DNA of 32,105 nt, from the NCBI GenBank assembly GCA_024642725.1, contig JAHEAO010000036.1:1-32105 (forward strand), read 5' to 3'. How positions within the stretch are numbered: position 1 is the stretch's first letter; every line of letters begins with the position of its first letter. A model generated the notes under the pieces. It did not search any database and was not told the DNA's origin. It saw only the letters and a list, made by a program, of their open reading frames with translations. Below are positions 16,075 to 24,670 of the stretch, piece after piece. Both the position numbers and the translations under genes were made by a program. The DNA comes from Paracoccaceae bacterium (GTDB taxonomy: Bacteria > Pseudomonadota > Alphaproteobacteria > Rhodobacterales > Rhodobacteraceae).

Positions 16075-17487
16075 TCAGAACCGTGGCGGTCGTGTGCGGG
16101 GCCAATCCGTTGCGCGGTGATAGGCTTGACCGAGTTGAAGAATTAGTTTGTCCGCCCCGCGGGGTCCGAAAATCTGGAATCCCATCGGCAGGTCCCGGGG
16201 ACCAAAGCCAGCAGGAACGGCCAGCGAAGGAAGGCCCGCAAGCGAGACGGGGATCACCACTTCCATCCAGCGGTGGTAGGTGTCCATCTGGTGCCCGGCG
16301 ACGGTTTGCGGCCAACGCCATTCTTTCGGAAAGGGCCAGATCTGCGCGCTTGGCAGCGACAGCGCGTCATAGGTTTCGAAAAGCTCCGCCAGCCGAACGA
16401 ACCACTGAGACCGGATTTCGCTCGCGCGGTGAACGTCAAGGGCCGAAAGCTTCAGGCCTCGTTCGATCTCCCATGCCATTTCGGGCTTGATCAGGGTGCG
16501 TTTCTCGGGATCGGAGTAAAGATTGCCGTAGGAAGCGGCAGCGCTCCAGCTGCGTAGGGTCGTCCAGCTTTCCCATATCATTTCGGCGGGGAAAGGCGGT
16601 GCAAGCTGTTCTATGGTGCATCCCAGTCCTTCAAGGACCTTCAGCCCGGCACTGCACAGGTCAAGAATGCCGGTCTCCATCGGATAGGATCCGCCCCAGT
16701 CTGCCAGCCAGCCGATCCGCATCCCGCGCGGGTCGATATCCAGCCCCTCGGCGTAGGTCTCGGGTTGGCGAGAGTGGGGCTGCCTGGGGTCATGGACTGC
16801 CATCGTTTCAAGAAGCCGTGCAATGTCGCTGACATTGCGCGCCATCGGGCCATCGGTGGCAATCTGATGCAGGAAGGTTTCGTCGTTCGGATCGTCAGGT
16901 ACAAGGCCGAAGCTTGGACGGAACCCGTAGACGTTGCAGAAAGCTGCCGGGTTGCGCAGGCTTCCCATCGCATCGGATCCGTCTGCCACGGCCACGAGCC
17001 TCGCCGCCAGTGCTGCCGCCGCGCCGCCGGATGAGCCACCGGCACTTTTTGACAGGTCGTAGGGGTTACCGGTCACGCCAAAGACCGGGTTCAGGCTGTG
17101 CGAGCCGTAGCCGAACTCCGGTACGTTTGTCTTGCCGATGAAGATCGCACCGGACGCCCGCAGCAGAGCCGGCAATGTGTCGTCCACTTCGGGAAGACGG
17201 TCGACATGGATCGGCGAGCCTGACGTGGATCGTATTCCTGCAACCTTTTGCAGGTCTTTGATCGCCATCGGGACGCCGTGGAGCCAGCCCTTGCGCGGTC
17301 CGGCATCGGCCTGTCGCGCTTCGTCCAGCAGGTCGTCGCGGTCTCTCAGCGAAACGATGGCAGTAATTTTTGGATTGATCTGTTCGATCCGGTCCAGCGT
17401 CGCCGTCATGACTTCCAACGCCGAGACCTTGCGGGCCTCAAGGAGGTTGGAAAGGACCGTCGCGTCCAGTTCAGTCAGGTCGGCCAT
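16075..17487 (-). CDS. Amidase-signature family hydrolase (pot operon)
   Basis: A 470-aa cytosolic amidase. The Ser-cisSer-Lys triad is visible: Lys77 (AIKDL), the serine pair in SAGGSSGGAAA (Ser152/153) and the nucleophile Ser176 in DAMGSLRNPA. The usual GGSIR is here MGSLR, a mild variation. The enzyme hydrolyses a carboxamide to acid plus amine or ammonia, but the C-terminal substrate pocket is not diagnostic. It is the last gene of the leftward potABCD transcript, 57 bp after potD and separated from it by a strong hairpin. No clear ribosome site precedes the ATG at 17487, so expression may depend on read-through or coupling. Its position suggests it handles a compound imported by PotABCD. 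Confidence 0.9.
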   Translation of the reverse strand: MADLTELDATVLSNLLEARKVSALEVMTATLDRIEQINPKITAIVSLRDRDDLLDEARQADAGPRKGWLHGVPMAIKDLQKVAGIRSTSGSPIHVDRLPEVDDTLPALLRASGAIFIGKTNVPEFGYGSHSLNPVFGVTGNPYDLSKSAGGSSGGAAAALAARLVAVADGSDAMGSLRNPAAFCNVYGFRPSFGLVPDDPNDETFLHQIATDGPMARNVSDIARLLETMAVHDPRQPHSRQPETYAEGLDIDPRGMRIGWLADWGGSYPMETGILDLCSAGLKVLEGLGCTIEQLAPPFPAEMIWESWTTLRSWSAAASYGNLYSDPEKRTLIKPEMAWEIERGLKLSALDVHRASEIRSQWFVRLAELFETYDALSLPSAQIWPFPKEWRWPQTVAGHQMDTYHRWMEVVIPVSLAGLPSLAVPAGFGPRDLPMGFQIFGPRGADKLILQLGQAYHRATDWPRTRPPRF

Positions 17488-17512
17488 GTCGGGGAACGGA
17501 TACTGAGAGGGA

Positions 17513-17537
17513 GTGGGGGCCGAAGACCGGCCCCCAC
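17513..17537 (-). terminator. Strong hairpin between potD and amidase
   Basis: GTGGGGGCCG and CGGCCCCCAC form a perfect 10-bp GC-rich stem with a 5-base loop. It lies directly after the potD stop on the coding strand. No run of T follows, so it is more likely a partial terminator or 3'-end stabiliser for potD mRNA than a full stop; it would give more binding protein than amidase. Confidence 0.6.
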
Positions 17538-17544
17538 GATGGTC

Positions 17545-18570
17545 TTACTTCTGAAGCTCGGTCCAGATGGCGGTATAGTATTCCTGCGCCTTGGCGGAAC
17601 AGGTCGGCAGGAAATGTCCGGCCGACTTGAACTCATCCGGGATCAGGATTTCCGGCGCGTCTTTCATGTCTTCAGGCATGAACGCGTCGGACCCGCTGAT
17701 GCCGTTGGCATAGCGCGCAAAGGCCGAGACCATCGCGGCGTTTTCCGGCACCATGATGAAGTCGAGGAACTTGTATGCCTCTTCGACGTTCTTGGCGTCA
17801 GACAGCAGGGCGACCGAATCCATCCAAAGCGGGAAACCTTCCTTCGGATAGCCGTATTTGACCTTGTCGTTCTTCAGCCGGGCGCGGAATACAGCGCCAT
17901 TCCAGTAGGTCGAAGCCACGACATCGTTGGCCGCAAGTTTCTCGGTCATGCCGTAGTCCATCGACAGCCAGCTTGGTTTCGCAGCGACCAGCACGTCGCG
18001 TGCCTTCTTCAAGACCTCGGTGTCTTCGGTGCAGGCCTCGCCGCCGACATACATTAGCGCCAGCGACAGGATGTCGTTCATCTCGGGCGCCACGTTGACC
18101 TTGCCGACCAATTCCGGCGGCGGGTCAAGGAAAATGGCGGAGGTGTTGATGTCGCCTGAATATGCGTCAGAGTTCACGGCTATGCCGGTCGAGCCCCACT
18201 GCCAAGGAATAGTGAAGGTCCGGCCCGGATCCCACGTAACATCCATCCATTCGGGAGCAATATTGCCGTGGTTTGAAAGTTTGGACAGATCCAGCTTCTG
18301 GATGAGGCCTTTTTCGACATAGATCGGCACATAATTGGCAGAGGGTACGACAAGGTCGTAGCCGCCGCCGCCTGCTTCGATCTTTGCCAGCGCGGTGTCG
18401 TTTGAATCGTAGTCAGTGACCGTCACCTTGATGCCGGTTTCTGCTTCAAACTTGGCCAGAAGTTCCGGGCTTGTGTAATCGCCCCAGTTGAACAGCTGTA
18501 GCTCCCCTTCGGCGCTTGCAAGCGTCGTGCCGGCGAGCAGCACGGCGACGGCGGTTAACATCTTCTTCAT
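17545..18570 (-). CDS. potD: Polyamine-type ABC transporter substrate-binding protein
   Basis: A 341-aa periplasmic binding protein with a signal peptide (cut after TTLASA, residue 20). It follows the PotD/PotF pattern: FNWGDYTSPELLAKFE, YDLVVPSANY, PWQWGSTGIAVN, TYWNG and WMDSVALL. Residues that hold the polyamine in E. coli PotD are kept by alignment: Trp29, Trp223, Trp249 and Asp251, while the acidic pair at Asp168/Glu171 appears here as Glu and Asp in APEMNDIL. This supports a cationic polyamine-like ligand, but exact specificity (putrescine, spermidine, acetylated forms) cannot be read. AAGGAG lies six bases before the ATG. It is fourth in the potABCD operon. Confidence 0.92.
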   Translation of the reverse strand: MKKMLTAVAVLLAGTTLASAEGELQLFNWGDYTSPELLAKFEAETGIKVTVTDYDSNDTALAKIEAGGGGYDLVVPSANYVPIYVEKGLIQKLDLSKLSNHGNIAPEWMDVTWDPGRTFTIPWQWGSTGIAVNSDAYSGDINTSAIFLDPPPELVGKVNVAPEMNDILSLALMYVGGEACTEDTEVLKKARDVLVAAKPSWLSMDYGMTEKLAANDVVASTYWNGAVFRARLKNDKVKYGYPKEGFPLWMDSVALLSDAKNVEEAYKFLDFIMVPENAAMVSAFARYANGISGSDAFMPEDMKDAPEILIPDEFKSAGHFLPTCSAKAQEYYTAIWTELQK

Positions 18571-18606
18571 CTTGGTCTCCTTGTTGGTTTCTTGGTCGTT
18601 TCAAGC

Positions 18607-19410
18607 CTAGTTTCGTTTGCGCGTCAGCAGGAAGAACGCCGTAAGCATGATGACGGTCAGGCCGAGCAGCAAAGTTGAAATGGCATTGACTTCTGTCGTC
18701 ACGGCACGGCGGATCTGGGCGAGCATGTATGTCGGAAGCGTATCCTGCCCTGCGGATTTGACAAAGAGTGTAATCACCACGTCATCGAGTGACGTAACGA
18801 AGGCCAGCATCAGCCCTGCAATTGCACCCGGCATCACCAGTGGCAGGGTGACATATCGAAAAGTCTGCCACGGTGTCGCGTAAAGATCGGCAGCAGCGGT
18901 TTCCAGTGTCAGGTCCATGCCTTCCAGCCGCGCCCGGATCGGCAGGTAGGCGAACGGGATGCAGAAAGCGGCATGCGCCGTGATCAGGTATCCCAACCCC
19001 TGATAGCCTGTCGCAACCTTGATCGAGGCAAAGAAGATCAGTAACGCAACCGCGGTCACAATTTCAGGAACCATCAGCGGCTGGTTGATCAAGATATAGA
19101 CGAACGTCTGCCCCCTTGTCTGCTTGCGGCGCGTTGTGGCAAGCGCTGCCATCGTCGCTACGATCGTTGCGATGACCGATGCCGTAGACGCAATGATGAG
19201 CGAGCGTATGGTTGCATCTTTTACCTGCTCATTTGCCCATGCCCGCGGATACCATTCTAGTGTGAAACCTTCCCAGATTGCCACCGAAGTTCCGGAATTG
19301 AAGGAGAACACCACGAGCATCGCGATCGGAAGGTAAAGCATCACGAAGACAAGGATCGCTATCGTCGTGAAACCGGGCAGACGCGAGATCGAGAAAGAGC
19401 GGTTAAACAT
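18607..19410 (-). CDS. potC: Polyamine-type ABC transporter permease
   Basis: A 267-aa inner-membrane permease with six predicted helices; the first spans about residues 13-37 (TTIAILVFVMLYLPIAM). The ATPase-docking EAA loop is ETAAADLYATPWQTFRYVTLPLVMPG. The start is at 19410, where GGGGAG lies six bases upstream; an ATG further up (19455) lies within potB and lacks support. The start overlaps the potB stop by 8 bases. With PotB it forms the channel for the substrate brought by PotD. Confidence 0.93.
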   Translation of the reverse strand: MFNRSFSISRLPGFTTIAILVFVMLYLPIAMLVVFSFNSGTSVAIWEGFTLEWYPRAWANEQVKDATIRSLIIASTASVIATIVATMAALATTRRKQTRGQTFVYILINQPLMVPEIVTAVALLIFFASIKVATGYQGLGYLITAHAAFCIPFAYLPIRARLEGMDLTLETAAADLYATPWQTFRYVTLPLVMPGAIAGLMLAFVTSLDDVVITLFVKSAGQDTLPTYMLAQIRRAVTTEVNAISTLLLGLTVIMLTAFFLLTRKRN

Positions 19411-20311
19411 TGCTGTCTCCCCGGTTCGCGAAGCGGACATAGACAACCAATGCAACGGCCACGATCAGCAGCAAGATCACCGACAAAGCGGCACCGAGTG
19501 GCCAGTTTCTGCCCTGGCCGAATTGCAATTCGATGAAATTGCCGATCATCATATTGCGTCCTCCGCCGAGAATTCGGGGGGTGACATAGGCGCCGAGCGA
19601 GGGGATGAAGACAAGGATTGACCCAGAAATGATGCCCGGCTTGACGATCGGAACGATAACCCGTTTCAGGACCTGCCAGCGGCTCGCGTAAAGGTCGTAT
19701 CCTGCCTCGACCAGACGCATGTCGAAGCGGTCGATCGAGGCAAAAAGCGGCAGCACCATCAGCGGCAGGTAGACGTAGGTCATGCCGATAAAGACTGCGA
19801 AATCGGAATAGATGATCAGGAGCGGCTCATTGATGATGCCGAGTTTCAGCAAGAGCGTGTTGAGCAGCCCCTCGTTGCGGATGATCTGGTTGATCGCGAA
19901 GGTCCGGATCAGCAGGTTGGTCCAGAACGGGATGGTAATGAGAAACAGCAACAACGTCCGCATACGGGGCGGGCGGGTCGCGATGAACCACGCGGTCGGA
20001 AAGCCGACGATGAAGGTGAAGATGGTGGTCATCAGTGACAGTTTGACCGAACGCCAGAGGATGGTCAGATGCGCGTCGGCCGGGCTGAGCGTGCCGTCGA
20101 AGATATCTCTCTGGACGAAGACGTTGAACCAAGCCTTTGTCGAAAATTCCCAGATCACGTTGCCGTATTTTCCCGGCTCCAGGAAGGAGTAGACGAACAT
20201 GATAAGAAGGGGTCCGGTCGCACCAAACGCCAGCAGAACCAAAGCCGGGGTAGACAGCAGCCAACCGTTTCGGTTTCTTTGGCGTTCCAGCCGATCGGAA
20301 TCGGTGCTCAA
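19403..20311 (-). CDS. potB: Polyamine-type ABC transporter permease
   Basis: A 302-aa inner-membrane permease. The N-terminal cytoplasmic tail ([12 protein letters not shown]) precedes helix 1 ([19 protein letters not shown]), and the EAA docking loop is [25 protein letters not shown]. The start is TTG at 20311-20309, overlapping the potA stop (TTGA); GGAGG seven bases upstream supports it and no ATG is better placed. The short overlap with potA and with potC shows a translationally coupled unit. The N-terminal segment [15 protein letters not shown] is typical of PotB/PotH proteins. Confidence 0.93.
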   Translation of the reverse strand: MSTDSDRLERQRNRNGWLLSTPALVLLAFGATGPLLIMFVYSFLEPGKYGNVIWEFSTKAWFNVFVQRDIFDGTLSPADAHLTILWRSVKLSLMTTIFTFIVGFPTAWFIATRPPRMRTLLLFLITIPFWTNLLIRTFAINQIIRNEGLLNTLLLKLGIINEPLLIIYSDFAVFIGMTYVYLPLMVLPLFASIDRFDMRLVEAGYDLYASRWQVLKRVIVPIVKPGIISGSILVFIPSLGAYVTPRILGGGRNMMIGNFIELQFGQGRNWPLGAALSVILLLIVAVALVVYVRFANRGDSNV

Positions 20312-21390
20312 GCCTGATCCTCCAGCACCATCAACGCTCCGGGTTCGAACCGAAGGAATACGTTCTGGCCACGCGAGAGGCCGACATCACCGGAGGCCGG
20401 GCTTTGCAGCCTGACGACGACTTCGGTTCCATCCGCCAAGGCGAAATGGCAATGCGAGTCAGTGCCGAAATAGACCGATTCCGTGACCGTCGCGGGTAAG
20501 CTTCCGGGGGCGTCCGTTTCAATGACGCGGATCTGTTCAGGTCGGATCGACGCGGTCACCTTGGAGCCGCTCTTGGCTTGCGTCGATGCCCCCAGCGGCA
20601 GTGTGCCGCCGGCGTCCAGCGTGATCGCATCCTTGCCCAGAACACCGGTCAGGAAATTCGTTTCGCCGATGAAGGATGCAACGAATCGGTCGGCGGGCCG
20701 GGTGTAAATCTCGCGCGGGCTGCCGACCTGCAGCAGGCTTCCCGACTTCATGACGCCAATGCGATCGGACATCGTCAGCGCCTCTTCCTGATCATGCGTC
20801 ACGAAGATGAAGGTAATGCCGGTTTCAAGCTGTAGCCGTTTGAGTTCGCTTTGCATTTCCTTGCGGAGTTTTAGGTCGAGCGCAGACAGCGGTTCGTCCA
20901 GCAAAAGCACTTTGGGCTGCGGCGCAAGGGCGCGCGCCAAAGCGACCCTTTGTTGCTGCCCCCCGGAAAGCTGTGTCGGCTTTCGGTCGGCCATCGACTC
21001 CATCCTGACGAGCGCAAGCATCTCTTCAACCGTGCTATCGACTTCGGCCTTGGCGTGGCCGCGCATTTCAAGTCCAAATCCGATGTTCTGGGCGACGGTA
21101 AGATGAGGAAACAGGGCGTAAGACTGGAAAACCGTATTGACCGGGCGCTTGTTCGGCGGGTCGTATGTAATGTCGGTTCCATCAAGAAGAATGGTCCCTG
21201 ACGTCGGCGTTTCAAATCCTGCGATCAGGCGCAGAAGCGTTGTCTTTCCGCAACCTGACGGACCAAGCAGAGTAAAGAATTCGCCTCGTTTTATTACGAT
21301 CGAGACATTGTCGAGCGCGACAACCTTTTCCTGACCTGTTCCATATACCTTGCGAGCATTCCGTGCCTCGACACCGTCTTGAGCGGACAA
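20308..21390 (-). CDS. potA: Polyamine-type ABC transporter ATP-binding protein
   Basis: A 360-aa ATPase powering PotBC. Walker A is GPSGCGKTT (residues 43-51), Q-loop [10 protein letters not shown], signature LSGGQQQR (141-148), Walker B VLLLDEP (161-167), then D-loop SALD and H-loop VTHDQ. Residues ~290-360 form a TOBE domain as in PotA/FbpC-type importers. The start is TTG at 21390 with AGGAGGG four bases upstream; it is first in the leftward operon, so its promoter must be in the 227-bp gap shared with the rightward amidase gene. It encodes the highest-scoring SD in the operon yet a rare start, which could tune expression. Confidence 0.94.
   Translation of the reverse strand: MSAQDGVEARNARKVYGTGQEKVVALDNVSIVIKRGEFFTLLGPSGCGKTTLLRLIAGFETPTSGTILLDGTDITYDPPNKRPVNTVFQSYALFPHLTVAQNIGFGLEMRGHAKAEVDSTVEEMLALVRMESMADRKPTQLSGGQQQRVALARALAPQPKVLLLDEPLSALDLKLRKEMQSELKRLQLETGITFIFVTHDQEEALTMSDRIGVMKSGSLLQVGSPREIYTRPADRFVASFIGETNFLTGVLGKDAITLDAGGTLPLGASTQAKSGSKVTASIRPEQIRVIETDAPGSLPATVTESVYFGTDSHCHFALADGTEVVVRLQSPASGDVGLSRGQNVFLRFEPGALMVLEDQA
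20319..20323 (-). promoter_or_regulatory. RBS that fixes the potB TTG start
   Basis: GGAGG on the minus strand, seven bases before the TTG at 20311 and inside the last codons of potA. It decides the potB start and indicates coupled translation. Confidence 0.6.
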
Positions 21391-21394
21391 TCGA

Positions 21395-21401
21395 CCCTCC
21401 T
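21395..21401 (-). promoter_or_regulatory. RBS that fixes the potA TTG start
   Basis: AGGAGGG on the minus strand, four bases before the TTG at 21390. This near-perfect Shine-Dalgarno site supports a TTG start for the first gene of the pot operon. Confidence 0.6.
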
Positions 21402-21617
21402 GCGATTTGGCGCTACGATGGACGAACAGTCAGGCGGATTGCAAGCAACTCTTTCATATTTTGTGGCATCTTAGGGCTCGTATGTGCCGAAACATGGCAA
21501 GCCTTGTCAGTAAATATGCAGTTGTGAGAGGCCCGCGCAGAGTCACTTACAATCTGTGTTGGCCCTGGGATAATCTGCGCACGAACTGCCGCTGCGACAC
21601 CAAGCTTTCGAGGATCC
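21402..21617. promoter_or_regulatory. Divergent promoter region, pot operon / amidase-nylB pair
   Basis: This gap must hold the promoters of both potA (leftward) and the second amidase (rightward). A short dyad TTGC-TT-GCAA on the minus strand (plus strand TTGCAAGCAA, near 21442) is the only repeat I noted. No convincing -35/-10 pair stands out; small open frames on both strands here look like noise. No regulator gene is adjacent. Confidence 0.4.
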
Positions 21618-23048
21618 ATGAGTGACATTTGCTATCGACCGGCGACCGAGGTCCTCGACCTGTTCCGCCGCCAAGAACTTTCCCCGGTTGAATACCTCGA
21701 TGCGCTGCTGGCGCGCACGGACGAAGCGAACCCTGTCATCAATGCCTACGGCGACACCTATTTCGATGAAGCGCGCGCCGCAGCCGTCGGTGCTGAAGCC
21801 CGGTACATGGGAAAGGGCCCGAAACCGCGCGCCTTGGAGGGGCTTCCGATCGCGGTGAAGGACGCGCAGAGAATAGCGGGCAAGCGGACCACGCAGGGCT
21901 CGCTGGCGTTCAAGGGTCACGTCGATGATCACTCCGATCCGATGATCGAGCGGCTGCAGGCGGCGGGCGCTCTCTTGCACGCACGGACCACGACGCCCGA
22001 ATTTTGCCTGTCGGCCACATGCAATTCCCGGATATGGGGGGTGACGCGGAACCCGTTCAACCCTGCGTTTGGCCCCGGCGGATCATCGGGGGGATCGGCG
22101 GCAGCCCTTGCAGCGGGCATGACGCCGATAGCGACGGGCACTGACATCGGGGGATCGATCCGGATACCGGCAAGCGCTTGCGGTCTGGTCGGATACAAAC
22201 CGCCGCATGGTCGCAACCCGGACGGTCCACCGGCGAATTTCGACCGCTACAACCATTGCGGGGTTCTAACGCGAACGGTGCAGGATACTGCGTTGATGCA
22301 AAACCTGATTTCAGGTCCGCATCCGCGCGACCATGACAGCCTGCGCGAGCGCGTTGTTATTCCTGACGGCTTTCCCGCGAAGACGCTGCGCATCGCGTGG
22401 AACATGGATCTTGGCTACGTCCCGATCAGCGATGCGGTCATCGCCAACACCCGCGCGGCGCTTCAGACATTTCGCGACGCCGGTTGCCACGTCGAAGAAG
22501 TCGACATTGGCTGGACCGAAGAGACGGACCGCGCCGCGATGTGGTGGTACACGGCCATGCATTTCGGTCGCCAGCCGCTGTGGTCCGCCGAAACCGACCG
22601 CGAGCTTTTGACGCCTTACGCACAGGCGGCTGCCGATCTTGCCGCAAAGCTCGGCCCCGATGACGCGGCCCGATCCTGGGAGGTACAGCACCGGATGTAT
22701 CAGGTCATCGGTGCGCTCTTTGAAAGGTATGACGTCTTCGTCTGCCCAACGCTGTCAATCGGCGCTGTCCGCGCCGATCATGATCCGCTGTCGACGAGTT
22801 TTGAAGTTGCCGGCCGTCCGGTGGATGCCGAGTACGGCTGGGTGCTTACGCATGCGTTCAACATGCTGCACAATTGCCCGGTGATGTCGGTGCCGTCGGG
22901 GCGGGATGCCGACGGGGTGCCGACCGGAATCCAGATCGTAGGCCCGACGTTCGACGATCTGGCTGTCTTTCGAGCAGCAATGTTGTATCAGGCCGCCGCG
23001 CCGGAGAGATTCCTGCCGCGCTCGGGTGTGCCGGTTTTCACGGTTTGA
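21618..23048 (+). CDS. Amidase-signature family hydrolase (second copy type)
   Basis: A 476-aa amidase with a canonical triad: Lys81 (IAVKDAQ), [12 protein letters not shown] (Ser156/157) and nucleophile Ser180 in [12 protein letters not shown]. It belongs to a different subgroup from the amidase at 16075-17487: motif spelling, central region ([17 protein letters not shown]) and C-terminus ([22 protein letters not shown]) all differ. A GAGG ribosome site lies a few bases before the ATG. It is 48 bp upstream of the NylB-like gene and is probably co-transcribed with it. Substrates of this family range from aliphatic amides to cyclic oligoamides (NylA); nothing in the sequence singles one out. 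Confidence 0.91.
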   Translation: MSDICYRPATEVLDLFRRQELSPVEYLDALLARTDEANPVINAYGDTYFDEARAAAVGAEARYMGKGPKPRALEGLPIAVKDAQRIAGKRTTQGSLAFKGHVDDHSDPMIERLQAAGALLHARTTTPEFCLSATCNSRIWGVTRNPFNPAFGPGGSSGGSAAALAAGMTPIATGTDIGGSIRIPASACGLVGYKPPHGRNPDGPPANFDRYNHCGVLTRTVQDTALMQNLISGPHPRDHDSLRERVVIPDGFPAKTLRIAWNMDLGYVPISDAVIANTRAALQTFRDAGCHVEEVDIGWTEETDRAAMWWYTAMHFGRQPLWSAETDRELLTPYAQAAADLAAKLGPDDAARSWEVQHRMYQVIGALFERYDVFVCPTLSIGAVRADHDPLSTSFEVAGRPVDAEYGWVLTHAFNMLHNCPVMSVPSGRDADGVPTGIQIVGPTFDDLAVFRAAMLYQAAAPERFLPRSGVPVFTV

Positions 23049-23096
23049 CCACCCGCACAATCCGGCCCGCACTTGCCAACCTTGTAAGGACCCAGA

Positions 23097-24332
23097 ATGC
23101 AGAAAGCCAATGTCGAGCCGTCGTCCAAGCGTCCGGCGACCGCACGTGAACAGGGCATCATGTGTGGTTTCCCGCCGCCGCCCGACAAGCAGCCGACGCT
23201 GGAAAACTGGGATCTGCCCCCTTTCAACCGCTGGTCCTTTCAGAACATCCGAGGGCTGTTTCCGACGACGGATGTAATCCGGGGAGCCGGTGCGGCGCGG
23301 CACTTCGAACGGGATTTGCAGGATTTGAACGGCTTGACTTTCAAGGGAGCGGACGGGTCCGTGAAGACGGTCGCTGATTGGCTGACGGAAAGCTATACGG
23401 ATGGTTTCCTGGTCGCACATCGGGGGCGCGTGGTTCTCGAGCATTACTTAAACGACATGGCCCCAGAAACGCCGCATCTGTCGCAGTCAGTGGCAAAGTC
23501 TCTGGTCGGCGTGCTTATCGGCGTGCTGCATGACGAAGGTCTGTTGCCCCTCGACGTTCCACTTATGGAGTTTGTACCTGAATTGGTGGATTGCGGCTAT
23601 TCCCGCGCAACGCTGTCGCAGGTGCTCGACATGCAGTCCGGCGTCCGCTTCGTCGAGGATTACGGCGTGCCATATTCCGACATGACGCGGATCGACATCG
23701 CATCCGGCTGGCGCCCGCCGCAGGGGGATAGGCCGGTGTCATCGATACGCGACGTGATACTGACCTTGCCACAGGAGCGTGAACACGGTCTGAGCTTCAG
23801 CTATCGCTCCATCGAAACAGATGTGCTGGCCTGGGTTGCCGAACGCAGGACCGGGGTGCCGCTGGCAAGGCTTTTGTCGGATCGGATTTGGTCCCGGATT
23901 GGTGCCGAGCACAATGGTTTCTTCACGGTGGATCGTGCGGGCACCGCCTTGGCAGACGGCGGGTTCAACGCGACCTTGCGCGACTATGCGCGGTTCGGGC
24001 AGATGATGCTGGACGGTGGGAGGGCAGGCGGGCGGCAGGTTGTACCGGCCTCTTGGGTGGCTGCCTGTCGCGATGGGGAAACTCACAAGTTCGGCGAACC
24101 CTACAGCAATGTTGCGCCGCAGGGGGCATACAGTCGGCAGTGGTGGGTGCATGATGTGAGGCGCGGCAACTACATGGCGCGCGGGGTTTTCGGTCAGCTC
24201 ATCCATGTCGATCCAGAGGCCGAAGTGCTGATCGTCAAGCTGTCGAGTTGGCCCGATTATCTGATCGAGAACTTCACCCGAGACGCGCTGGCCGCGGCGA
24301 CTGCGATCCGCCAGGCGCTGAGCGAGCGCTGA
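23097..24332 (+). CDS. NylB-like serine hydrolase (class C beta-lactamase fold)
   Basis: A 411-aa hydrolase of the penicillin-binding-protein/beta-lactamase class C fold. The catalytic SxxK is Ser131-Val-Ala-Lys134 (SQSVAKSL) and the second motif is Tyr236-Arg-Ser (SFSYRSIETDVLAW). Segments throughout resemble 6-aminohexanoate-dimer hydrolase NylB: NWDLPPFNRWSF, YTDGFLV, DEGLLPLDVPLMEFVPEL, QVLDMQ, an EDY loop (Tyr189, near NylB Tyr170), FGQMMLDGG, YSRQWW, KLSSWPD. NylB cleaves the amide of linear nylon dimers; most homologues probably act on natural amides or esters. No signal peptide is visible, so it is likely cytosolic. AAGGA precedes the ATG by about six bases. It lies between an amidase and an oligopeptide importer. 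Confidence 0.88.
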   Translation: MQKANVEPSSKRPATAREQGIMCGFPPPPDKQPTLENWDLPPFNRWSFQNIRGLFPTTDVIRGAGAARHFERDLQDLNGLTFKGADGSVKTVADWLTESYTDGFLVAHRGRVVLEHYLNDMAPETPHLSQSVAKSLVGVLIGVLHDEGLLPLDVPLMEFVPELVDCGYSRATLSQVLDMQSGVRFVEDYGVPYSDMTRIDIASGWRPPQGDRPVSSIRDVILTLPQEREHGLSFSYRSIETDVLAWVAERRTGVPLARLLSDRIWSRIGAEHNGFFTVDRAGTALADGGFNATLRDYARFGQMMLDGGRAGGRQVVPASWVAACRDGETHKFGEPYSNVAPQGAYSRQWWVHDVRRGNYMARGVFGQLIHVDPEAEVLIVKLSSWPDYLIENFTRDALAAATAIRQALSER

Positions 24333-24670
24333 CCGGCAGAAAGTCCTCCCAGAAGACCAGAGAATCAACAGGGACGGACGCGACCAGAATGCCGCGGCGG
24401 TCGAGTTGGCCAACCCAAGCGAGCCGAACCGACATGACCTAAGCGCAGCTTAGGGGTTAGGTTTTGTCATGTTTTCAGTGTGTTACAGCGGCTGATTGGG
24501 CCCTGGGCCGATTGACGTCAGGAAATGCTTGCTCTTGTTGCAGGCAGCGGCACAAACTGCGCTCCATTCAGGTTGACAACAACCGAAGCGGGCCTGTCGC
24601 CGAGTGAGCCATGACATGTGACCATCGCGGATGGGTTCCGAGACAAAACACCAATAGGAAAGGAAGATTC
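24333..24670. other. 338-bp non-coding gap before oppA
   Basis: No gene is supported here. It holds the nested inverted repeats at 24432-24475 and the oppA leader. A TTGACA hexamer at 24573-24578 could be a -35 element, but the bases 17 further on (GTCGCC) are a poor -10. The same spot contains a small dyad GGTTG-ACAA-CAACC (24571-24584) that may be a regulator site. Confidence 0.5.
24432..24475. repeat. Nested inverted repeats, terminator or attenuator-like
   Basis: CCTAAGC-GCA-GCTTAGG (24438-24454) is a perfect 7-bp stem with a 3-base loop. ACCTAA (24437-24442) can instead pair with TTAGGT (24457-24462), and ACATGAC (24432-24438) pairs with GTCATGT (24466-24472), followed by TTTT. The inner pairings are mutually exclusive, so the RNA could fold two ways. 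It lies 100 bp after the nylB-like stop and 200 bp before oppA. It may end the amidase-nylB transcript. Confidence 0.5.

Noticed and set aside
21407-21628. Small open frames on both strands in the pot/amidase gap
   Set aside because: No ribosome site or recognisable sequence, and they cover the region that must hold two promoters.
24573-24601. TTGACA hexamer as an oppA promoter
   Set aside because: The matching -10 position reads GTCGCC; not enough to call a promoter. Recorded only within the gap entry.
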